Assembly: GCF_003337375.1 (NCBI RefSeq)
Contig: NZ_QPJD01000024.1
Coordinates: 1 to 64,000, forward strand
Direction: 5' to 3'
Origin: Paenibacillus prosopidis
GTDB lineage: Bacteria > Bacillota > Bacilli > Paenibacillales > Paenibacillaceae
Length of the DNA stretch: 64,000 bases
Shown: positions 58,692 through 64,000 of the stretch, in pieces
How the letters are laid out: the number at the start of each line of letters is the position of its first letter
Numbering within the stretch: position 1 is the first letter of the stretch
Notes under the pieces: generated by a model
Seen by the model: only the letters and a program-made list of their open reading frames with translations
Told to the model about the DNA's origin: nothing
The model's database searches: none
Program-made: the position numbers and the translations under genes

Positions 58692-59506
58692 TAGTTGCCC
58701 GGTACTACGGTCGTTTGCTTCGTCTTCATATCAACGGCAGTGAGCTTCGCAAGCGACACATAATCCTCAAGAAGCCGCTCCTCTAATTCTACTTCACCGG
58801 ATTCTACGAATACACCGACGCCGGCTACCGTAGCTTTAAATTCGAACAGCAAATCCATCATCCCCTGGATCGTACCGCCAGCCTTCATAAAATCATCAAG
58901 AATAAGGACCCGTGATTGCTCCTTGAGCGCTCTGCGCGCAAGCGACATCGTCTGAATCCGCTTCGTTGAACCGGATACATAATTGATGCTGACCGCCGAG
59001 CCTTCCGTTACCTTGTTATCGCGTCGCACGATGACAACCGGAATATTAAGGCAGGCCGCCGTTGCATAAGCAAGCGGTATGCCTTTCGTTTCTACCGTCA
59101 TAATGACATCGATCTTCCGGTCAGCAAATGCGGTAGCAAATATTCTGCCTACATCCGCCAGCATCTCAGGTTGGCCCAGCATATCCGTTATATACAAATA
59201 ACCGCCGGGAAGAACCCTTTCAGGCTGCTCTAACTGGCGGCATATGCTCGTCATTATGGTAAGAGCAGTGTCCTCTTGCATCTTCGGCGTATACTTCACT
59301 CCGCCTGCAGCTCCGGCTAACGTATGAAGCTCACCAATGCCTTCTTCCTCGAACACTTCTTTAATAATTGCTAAATCTTCACTAATCGAAGACTTTGCAG
59401 ACTGATAACGATCAGCAAATGCTGTCAGCGAAATTAACGTGTGGGGTCGACTTAACAAGTATTGAGTCATTTCTACCAACCGCGAGCTCCGTTTCAACTT
59501 CTTCAA
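58679..59506 (-). CDS. purR: purine operon repressor PurR
   Basis: The product is 275 aa from TTG 59506 (MKKLKRSSRLVEMTQYL), which lies 6 nt after GGGGGGAG. N-terminal winged helix (about 1-75, RYQSAKSSISEDLAIIKEVFEEEGIG) and C-terminal phosphoribosyltransferase-like domain with the PRPP motif VLILDDFMKAGGTIQG near 200. PurR senses PRPP and represses purine genes. The protein ends NYFKI, about a dozen residues earlier than I recall for B. subtilis PurR, and its stop is within repeat H. PurBox-like sites overlap its own promoter. Confidence 0.94.
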   Translation of the reverse strand: MKKLKRSSRLVEMTQYLLSRPHTLISLTAFADRYQSAKSSISEDLAIIKEVFEEEGIGELHTLAGAAGGVKYTPKMQEDTALTIMTSICRQLEQPERVLPGGYLYITDMLGQPEMLADVGRIFATAFADRKIDVIMTVETKGIPLAYATAACLNIPVVIVRRDNKVTEGSAVSINYVSGSTKRIQTMSLARRALKEQSRVLILDDFMKAGGTIQGMMDLLFEFKATVAGVGVFVESGEVELEERLLEDYVSLAKLTAVDMKTKQTTVVPGNYFKI

Positions 59507-59523
59507 ACACATCTCCCCCCACT

Positions 59524-59574
59524 AAATCCGAATAATATAATGTCAATATAACATTTTTATACGGATTTAATCAA
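59524..59574 (-). promoter_or_regulatory. purR promoter with paired PurBoxes
   Basis: The minus strand has TTGATT (59569-59574), 18 bp, TATATT (59545-59550). AAATCCGAATAAT on the plus strand (59524-59536) differs at one position from the PurBox AWWWCCGAACWWT, and an inverted partner with AAATCCGTAT lies at 59556-59568. One box falls in the spacer and the other after the -10, which fits PurR autorepression. Confidence 0.65.
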
Positions 59575-59588
59575 GAAGAACGTCAGTC

Positions 59589-60443
59589 TTATGTCAGCAT
59601 TCTTACCACATATACCTCTTTACAAAAACCCCGAAGCCCATTGTGAATGCGTGGAAGCTTGGCCTCCTTCGAGACAAGACCAAAAACCGTCGGGCCGCTT
59701 CCCGACATCAGAACGCCGTCAGCCCCAAGCCGGATCATACTTTCCTTAAGCTGCATTACTTCCGGATAAACGTCCAGTGTAACGTTCTCCAGCACGTTGC
59801 CAAGCCCGTCGCAAATATCATTAAAGGAGCCTCTTTCGAGAGCATCAACCATATTGGAAATCGAAGGGTGCTCCTTCAGCTCATTAGCGCGGAATTTGCC
59901 GTATACGTCTGCCGTCGAGACATTGATTGGCGGCTTCGCCAGTACAACCCAGCATTGAGGAGGATTAGCAATGTGCTCCAGAACTTCGCCACGCCCGCGG
60001 GCAATAGCAGTACCCCCAGTTACGCAGAACGGAACATCCGAGCCAAGCTCCGCTCCCAGGCGGCACAGTTCGTCCTCTGGAATTTGGAGCTTCCACAGCC
60101 TGTTAAGACCGCGCAGCGCAGCAGCGGCATCGCTGCTGCCGCCTGCAAGGCCAGCGGCTACCGGAATCTTTTTATCCAAATGAATATATACGCCTTGCTT
60201 TACATCGTAACGTTCTTTAATAAGCCTGGCCGCTTGAAAAGCTAAATTCTTCTCATCGAGGGGTATGTAGCCCACCTGGCTTGATATAATAATCGTATCT
60301 CTAGGGAGTTCTTCCATTTCAAGACGGTCTGCAAGATCGACCATCGTCATAATCATTTCTACCTCATGGTAACCGTCCTCGCGTTTGCGGAGCACGTCGA
60401 GAAGTAAATTGATTTTTGCAGGAGCTTTTTCATAAATTTTCAT
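59589..60443 (-). CDS. ispE: 4-diphosphocytidyl-2-C-methyl-D-erythritol kinase
   Basis: GHMP kinase of the MEP isoprenoid pathway. The 284 aa product has KAPAKINLLLDVLRKREDGYHEVEMI at the N-terminus, the ATP-binding PVAAGLAGGSSDAAAALRGLN (about 92-112), FCVTGGTAIARGRGE, and VLMSGSGPTVFGLV near the C-terminus. Between sspF and purR, as in B. subtilis. Confidence 0.96.
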   Translation of the reverse strand: MKIYEKAPAKINLLLDVLRKREDGYHEVEMIMTMVDLADRLEMEELPRDTIIISSQVGYIPLDEKNLAFQAARLIKERYDVKQGVYIHLDKKIPVAAGLAGGSSDAAAALRGLNRLWKLQIPEDELCRLGAELGSDVPFCVTGGTAIARGRGEVLEHIANPPQCWVVLAKPPINVSTADVYGKFRANELKEHPSISNMVDALERGSFNDICDGLGNVLENVTLDVYPEVMQLKESMIRLGADGVLMSGSGPTVFGLVSKEAKLPRIHNGLRGFCKEVYVVRMLT

Positions 60444-60457
60444 CTGATAAGTTCACC

Positions 60458-60498
60458 CGTTCGTTCGTAAGCTTAAGCATCATTATATCAAACGAACG
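60458..60498. promoter_or_regulatory. ispE promoter region with flanking inverted repeat
   Basis: TATAAT on the minus strand (60482-60487) is flanked by CGTTCGTT (60458-60465) and AACGAACG (60491-60498), a perfect 8-bp inverted repeat with 25 nt between. No good -35 is apparent, which may mean an activator or an additional sigma factor. Confidence 0.4.
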
Positions 60499-60502
60499 CA
60501 AT

Positions 60503-60556
60503 AAAAGCTAAGAGATGGCAATCGGACCTATTCCGGATGCCATCTGCTCAGCTTTT
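60503..60556 (-). terminator. sspF terminator
   Basis: Long imperfect stem of about 22 bp (AAAAGCTGAGCAGATGGCA... / ...TGCCATCTCTTAGCTTTT on the minus strand) about 26 nt after the sspF stop, followed by a short T-run. Confidence 0.7.
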
Positions 60557-60581
60557 AGGGTTATAAATTATCGCAGCCCGA

Positions 60582-60767
60582 TTACGGCTGATTGGATTTT
60601 GCAGCTGCTTGCTCGGCAAGCTGGATCGCTCTTTTGACCATATTTCCGGCATCCTTGGCACGGATACCGCCCCAGCCTTCCTGCTGAACCGTGTCATAAA
60701 ATCCAAGATCCTTAGCCAGCTCGGTTTTCAATTGCTCTGACATGACGCTCCGTCTTCTGCGGCTCAT
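60582..60767 (-). CDS. sspF: small acid-soluble spore protein, SspF type
   Basis: The product is 61 aa from ATG 60767, 7 nt after GGAGGG (the ATG two codons upstream is too close). Alpha/beta-type SASP: RRRRSVMSEQLKTELAKDLGF then GWGGIRAKDAGNMVKRAIQLAEQ, the DNA-binding helices. Coats spore DNA. It is driven by a sigma-F/G-type promoter. Confidence 0.93.
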   Translation of the reverse strand: MSRRRRSVMSEQLKTELAKDLGFYDTVQQEGWGGIRAKDAGNMVKRAIQLAEQAAAKSNQP

Positions 60768-60824
60768 TCGCATTCCCTCCGAATCCCATAATAACGTTCA
60801 CCATATAACAGCGAATTGCTTAAA

Positions 60825-60854
60825 TAGTATGCTTCAAACCTTTACGGCTAATAC
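60825..60854 (-). promoter_or_regulatory. sspF forespore promoter (sigma-F/G)
   Basis: The minus strand has GTATTA (60849-60854), 17 bp, CATACTA (60825-60831). The -10 matches the SASP gene consensus fully. 57 nt upstream of the start. Confidence 0.75.
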
Positions 60855-60908
60855 GTACTCGATGATGCTTCATTAACCCGATATGTAATTTAGACAGCTT
60901 TTCTAAGC

Positions 60909-60936
60909 AAAAAAAAAGCGCAGATGCAATCTGCGC
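60909..60936 (-). terminator. veg terminator
   Basis: On the minus strand, GCGCAGAT-TGC-ATCTGCGC runs into nine T's, 29 nt after the veg stop. Confidence 0.95.
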
Positions 60937-60964
60937 TAACATGCCTCACTCGGCGGTATATAAT

Positions 60965-61240
60965 CTATTGTTGCAAATGGGCGATTCGGACTTGACCTTC
61001 GTCATTGCATACGGTCACTTCCACCGACTCTGTCAGTATATCCGCATAACTGTAAGAGACACGCTTAAACGCATGCTGCTCCTCATCCAGTTTGACAATG
61101 AAAACAGAAGGGTAGATTTCTTCTAACGTACCGGTTCGTTCGATGGTCTTTCGTCGGCCACCGTTAGCTCGAAGACGGATTTTGGAACCAACATGAGCTT
61201 CCAAACTGCGTTTAATATCCAATAGCGCATTTTTTGCCAT
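60965..61240 (-). CDS. veg: Veg protein
   Basis: The 91 aa product, with the family sequence NALLDIKRSLEAHVGSKIRLRANGGRRKTIERTGTLEEIYPSVFIVKLDE over about 3-52 and VSYSYADILTESVEV. Cytoplasmic; in B. subtilis Veg promotes biofilm matrix expression by antagonising SinR. Two strong sigma-A promoters precede it, as in B. subtilis. Confidence 0.95.
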   Translation of the reverse strand: MAKNALLDIKRSLEAHVGSKIRLRANGGRRKTIERTGTLEEIYPSVFIVKLDEEQHAFKRVSYSYADILTESVEVTVCNDEGQVRIAHLQQ

Positions 61241-61267
61241 TGTCCACTACCACCTCTTTCCTTGTCC

Positions 61268-61296
61268 ATTATAACCAAAAAGAGGAGGTTTGTCAA
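61268..61296 (-). promoter_or_regulatory. veg promoter P2 (proximal)
   Basis: The minus strand has TTGACA, 17 bp, TATAAT: perfect consensus with ideal spacing, 28 nt upstream of the start codon. Confidence 0.92.
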
Positions 61297-61308
61297 ACAA
61301 AGCAAAAT

Positions 61309-61338
61309 ATTATATCAGCCAGATTATTTACTTGTCAA
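61309..61338 (-). promoter_or_regulatory. veg promoter P1 (distal)
   Basis: The minus strand has TTGACA, 18 bp, TATAAT: perfect consensus hexamers, 41 bp upstream of P2. Confidence 0.88.
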
Positions 61339-61441
61339 CGGTGTTTTCACCCATTTTTTAAAAAAGTATGCATAGAGCAGCAAAAAAAAGGCATATTAAG
61401 AAGTTAATTCAACAAAGAGCGTACGATAAATCCTATTACGC

Positions 61442-62326
61442 TTATGCTTTTTGTGCGATAGATGCTGAAGTTATTTTCGGCTTAGGCAATCCGACCCGGA
61501 ATCGTCCTAACGTTTCAATACCCCCAACGCCTTCAATTCCGCTAATTGTGCCATGTATGACATCCGCCAAATTAATGGTGTCTTTTATCGAAGTATAACT
61601 CGCTTTAATGGCAATATAAACAGGATCAAGCGCATGGATCAAAATACGTCCTGGTGAGCTGGCAAAGTTGGAACCCGCCTGAAGCAGCGCTTCAAAATGG
61701 GATTGGCATGCGCCGGCAATCACGATTAACCCGTCCCGATTTCTCTCATATTCGCGGGCAACACGGACAGCATTAACGAAATGCTGCGAGTTTTTATAGC
61801 TGCTTAAACTGTACAGGTCCATTTGTGCGCGGTTTTTCAGCACGCCATCATGTCCTGTAATAACGACAATGTCCGGCTGAATTTGCGGCAGCAGACGGTA
61901 GAGCGCATCCGCCATTTGCGATTCATGCACATGAAGACCATGGGAAGGGACATGCATCGTATTGTATAGCTGCATGCTCTTCTTCAAATAGTTGCCATCA
62001 CCGTCGAGATGGAGCACTTTGCCAGGCACTTCAAAGAAAGGTTGGCTCTCCTGCATCGCCTGGCGGATATGATCCTCGGTTTCAACCGCTTGTCGTTCTC
62101 GCTCTGAATGCATACGCCTTATGGAGTCATTTACTTTAATTCTGACTTGCTGCACCGCTCTCGTCGATTCTGGATCATTTACAACCGACAGATCGGGAAT
62201 CGGAGCATCCGCAAGTAATCGATAGTCCGTGCCTTTCAGAACGGCCTTATGTGTACGAACAGCTTCAACTCGGAACAGCACGTCACCGCCATACGATTTG
62301 CGGACGACCAGGTCCCCTTGCTTCAT
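61442..62326 (-). CDS. yabG: spore coat/sporulation protease YabG
   Basis: The 294 aa product. In B. subtilis YabG is a mother-cell protease that processes coat proteins and exposes sites for Tgl cross-linking. N-terminal KQGDLVVRKSYGGDVLFRVEAV, the central KVLHLDGDGNYLKKSMQLY and VVITGHDGVLKNRAQMD with the conserved GHDG, and GACQSHFEALLQAGSNFASSPGR with the candidate catalytic Cys and His. A sigma-K-like promoter lies just upstream. Confidence 0.94.
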   Translation of the reverse strand: MKQGDLVVRKSYGGDVLFRVEAVRTHKAVLKGTDYRLLADAPIPDLSVVNDPESTRAVQQVRIKVNDSIRRMHSERERQAVETEDHIRQAMQESQPFFEVPGKVLHLDGDGNYLKKSMQLYNTMHVPSHGLHVHESQMADALYRLLPQIQPDIVVITGHDGVLKNRAQMDLYSLSSYKNSQHFVNAVRVAREYERNRDGLIVIAGACQSHFEALLQAGSNFASSPGRILIHALDPVYIAIKASYTSIKDTINLADVIHGTISGIEGVGGIETLGRFRVGLPKPKITSASIAQKA

Positions 62327-62346
62327 AGGTAAATCACCTCTTCGTC

Positions 62347-62376
62347 TATCCTATGGGCAGACAGGGCGAATGGTGA
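62347..62376 (-). promoter_or_regulatory. yabG sigma-K-type promoter
   Basis: The minus strand has TCACC (62372-62376), 16 bp, CATAGGATA (62347-62355), which matches the sigma-K pattern of AC at -35 and CATAnnnTA at -10. About 20 nt upstream of the start. B. subtilis yabG is sigma-K dependent. Confidence 0.6.
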
Positions 62377-62396
62377 GTATTTTAGGCGTAGATGGC

Positions 62397-63320
62397 TTAG
62401 CTGCCCCAGCCCGCTTCCAGCATACTTCGGCTAATTCGCGCAAACTCCTCTAATGACAACGTCTCGCCCCGGCGGACCGGGTCTATTTCGTTACGGAGAA
62501 GCAGTTCTGTTAACGCCTCGCGGCGCTCCTTGCCGACAAACGCAGTCAAATTGTTCACCAGCGTCTTACGGCGCTGAGCGAAGCTAGCCTGTACGACGCG
62601 GAAGAAATGCTCCTCATCAGGCACGTCAACAGCCGGCTTATCGCGAAGCGACAGCTTGATAACAGCGGAGTCGACATTCGGCTGCGGTATAAATACCGTA
62701 TGCGGCACCGTACATACGACTTGCGGTACGCAGTAATATTGGACGGCTACACTAAGACTGCCGTATTCCTTACCGCCAGGCTTTGCGGCCATCCGTACCG
62801 CTACCTCCTTCTGGATCATGACGACGATATGCTCAAGCGGAAGCTTCTCCTCGAGCAGCTTCATTAATATGGGTGTTGTAACGTAATAAGGCAAATTCGC
62901 AACGACGCTTACCCCAGTAACATCTCCAAACTGCTCTGCAAACAACTGCTTCAAATCCAGCTTCAATACATCACCGTGAATAACCGTTGTATGCTGCTCA
63001 TCCGCTAATACATCACGTAAAATCGGAATAAGCCGGTTATCGATTTCAATAGCTGTAACTTTACCAGCCGATGCCGCAAGCCGCTGGGTAAGCGCGCCTA
63101 TGCCCGGACCGATTTCCAGCGCCCCTTTTGTCTCATCAAGCTCAGCAGCCTGAACAATATTATTTAAAATGTTTTGGTCGATCAGAAAATTTTGTCCTAA
63201 GCTCTTCTTAAAGGAAAAGCCATATTTTGCGATAATTTCTTTGGTCCGCTTCGGTGTCGCAACCTCTACAGAAGCCGTTCTTACCGCAGTGCCTTGCTTC
63301 CCTTGTTCTTGACTGCTCAT
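62397..63320 (-). CDS. rsmA: 16S rRNA dimethyladenosine methyltransferase
   Basis: Dimethylates two adjacent adenines near the 3' end of 16S rRNA (KsgA). The product is 307 aa from ATG 63320, 9 nt after GGAGG; the longer frame runs back into rnmV and is not used. FSFKKSLGQNFLIDQNIL, the SAM motif ALEIGPGIGALTQ, VTAIEIDNRL, VIHGDVLKLDL, and the catalytic NLPYYVTTPI. The start follows rnmV by 4 nt. Confidence 0.97.
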   Translation of the reverse strand: MSSQEQGKQGTAVRTASVEVATPKRTKEIIAKYGFSFKKSLGQNFLIDQNILNNIVQAAELDETKGALEIGPGIGALTQRLAASAGKVTAIEIDNRLIPILRDVLADEQHTTVIHGDVLKLDLKQLFAEQFGDVTGVSVVANLPYYVTTPILMKLLEEKLPLEHIVVMIQKEVAVRMAAKPGGKEYGSLSVAVQYYCVPQVVCTVPHTVFIPQPNVDSAVIKLSLRDKPAVDVPDEEHFFRVVQASFAQRRKTLVNNLTAFVGKERREALTELLLRNEIDPVRRGETLSLEEFARISRSMLEAGWGS

Positions 63321-63324
63321 AGCT

Positions 63325-63873
63325 CTATCCCTCCAGTTCCTCTTCCATCTGACGGAGTGCCGCCGTAAATTCTGCTTTAGATATACGGAAGCTTGTACAA
63401 CGTTTATAGAACTGCTTCCCGTTCGCATATCCGATACCAAGCAGCTTGCCGATGCGCAAGCGCCTATTTGATGCATCCGGATGTACGATCAGCCCCGCTT
63501 CCATTAAGTCTTCCCAGCTTATTTCGCCAGATTCGTCAGCCGACTCCGTACGAAGCTCCGAGAGAGCTGCTCGAATCGCTTCGGGACTTGCATTTTCTAT
63601 TCCGATATCCCCTTTATACAAGGCCTTTTCTTGGGGCAAAAAAGCGTGCTTGCAGCCTGGCGCATGACGCGCGACAATTTTACGGATCCGCTCCCCGGCG
63701 TGGTCGGGGTCGGTAAATATAATGACGCCCCGCCGTTCACTCGCCAGAGCAATTCGCCGCAGCACATCTTCGCCAATAGCTGAACCATTCGTCTCAATCG
63801 TATCCGCATCCACCGCCCTTTTTATCGCTGCGGTGTCATCCTTACCTTCTACGACAATGATCTCCTTGATCAT
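63325..63873 (-). CDS. rnmV: ribonuclease M5
   Basis: Matures 5S rRNA by cutting both strands of its precursor. The product is 182 aa from ATG 63873 (MIKEIIVVEGKDD); an ATG three codons upstream (63882) is also possible with the AAGGAAGGG site. TOPRIM domain in the N-terminal half: VVEGKDDTAAIKRAVDADTIETNG and IIFTDPDHAGERIRKIV, with the metal-binding Glu and Asp residues. The C-terminal part binds L18. Followed directly by rsmA, as in B. subtilis. Confidence 0.94.
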   Translation of the reverse strand: MIKEIIVVEGKDDTAAIKRAVDADTIETNGSAIGEDVLRRIALASERRGVIIFTDPDHAGERIRKIVARHAPGCKHAFLPQEKALYKGDIGIENASPEAIRAALSELRTESADESGEISWEDLMEAGLIVHPDASNRRLRIGKLLGIGYANGKQFYKRCTSFRISKAEFTAALRQMEEELEG

Positions 63874-63920
63874 CAAGATCATTCCCTTCCTTTGTAAAAC
63901 TGTTTTGTTGACAAACATAC

Positions 63921-63942
63921 AAAAAGAAGAGGCAGTGCCTCT
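63921..63942 (-). terminator. terminator of the gene upstream of rnmV
   Basis: The minus strand has AGAGGC-ACT-GCCTCT followed by TCTTTTTG. It ends a transcript entering from the right edge. Positions 63943-64000 show no gene. Confidence 0.7.
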
Positions 63943-64000
63943 CCTTATGATGGCATATTTAATTAATCCTTACGATAAAATGATGATAACCCCATAAATT

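Noticed and set aside
63321..63476. A 52-codon N-terminal extension of rsmA overlapping rnmV
   Set aside because: Sequence is rnmV read in another frame; the ATG at 63320 has a proper ribosome binding site and the family N-terminus.
1..64000. CRISPR arrays, prophage or insertion sequences, and tRNA genes
   Set aside because: No regular spacer-repeat arrays, transposase or phage genes, or cloverleaf-like sequences were seen by eye; a dedicated scan could still find a tRNA I missed.

Overview
This window is a chromosomal stretch from a Gram-positive endospore former, most likely a Paenibacillus or close relative (Paenibacillaceae). The evidence is the 16S rRNA 5' sequence, the moderate GC content, and a gene order that follows the Bacillus subtilis 'rnmV to lysS' region almost gene for gene. 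Nearly everything is read from the minus strand. The one confident plus-strand gene is a regulator at about 42.9-44.0 kb. The window is described below in transcription order, from right to left.

63.9-50.7 kb is conserved core: rnmV, rsmA, yabG, veg, sspF, ispE, purR, ridA, spoVG, glmU, rplY(ctc), pth(spoVC), fin and mfd. It carries recognisable sigma-A, sigma-H, sigma-F/G and sigma-K promoters, a PurBox pair and a sigma-B-like promoter before rplY. The prs gene that lies between glmU and ctc in B. subtilis is absent here.

50.6-39.9 kb is an accessory block between mfd and spoVT. It holds a PrsA-type foldase lipoprotein, a complete urea ABC importer (urtABCDE) under a promoter with a perfect TnrA/GlnR box, and a divergently transcribed regulator. 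That regulator joins an ArsR-like winged helix to a DNA gyrase B-like ATP-binding domain that appears to lack the catalytic glutamate. The block ends with an ECF-type nickel/cobalt importer (cbiM, a PDGLE-domain protein, and a fused cbiQ-cbiO). Urea and nickel uptake together suggest support of a urease encoded elsewhere; that is an inference.

39.7-24.4 kb is again core: spoVT, a SpoVB/MurJ-like flippase, mazG(yabN), HU, rqcP(yabO), a membrane-protein gene broken by an in-frame stop, yabP, yabQ, divIC, yabR, spoIIE, yabS, yabT, tilS, hpt and ftsH. 21.9-17.1 kb is a BmpA-type nucleoside ABC transporter. 16.7-10.6 kb is a nadA-nadB-nadC-coaX-hslO-foldase operon, followed by cysK. 9.4-3.0 kb is the folate operon pabB-pabA-pabC-folP-folB-folK-HTH-dusB, followed by greA and lysS. 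The window ends inside a 16S rRNA gene.

A structured intergenic repeat recurs at eight places (2.1, 4.1, 17.0, 28.4, 46.7, 55.2, 57.5 and 58.5 kb), always in the same orientation relative to transcription. One copy lies inside the urt operon. Another supplies the last codons and stop of purR. A separate 62-bp tandem repeat fills the gap between mazG and the flippase gene. The repeat family and the winged-helix/gyrase-like regulator are the two least explained things in the window.
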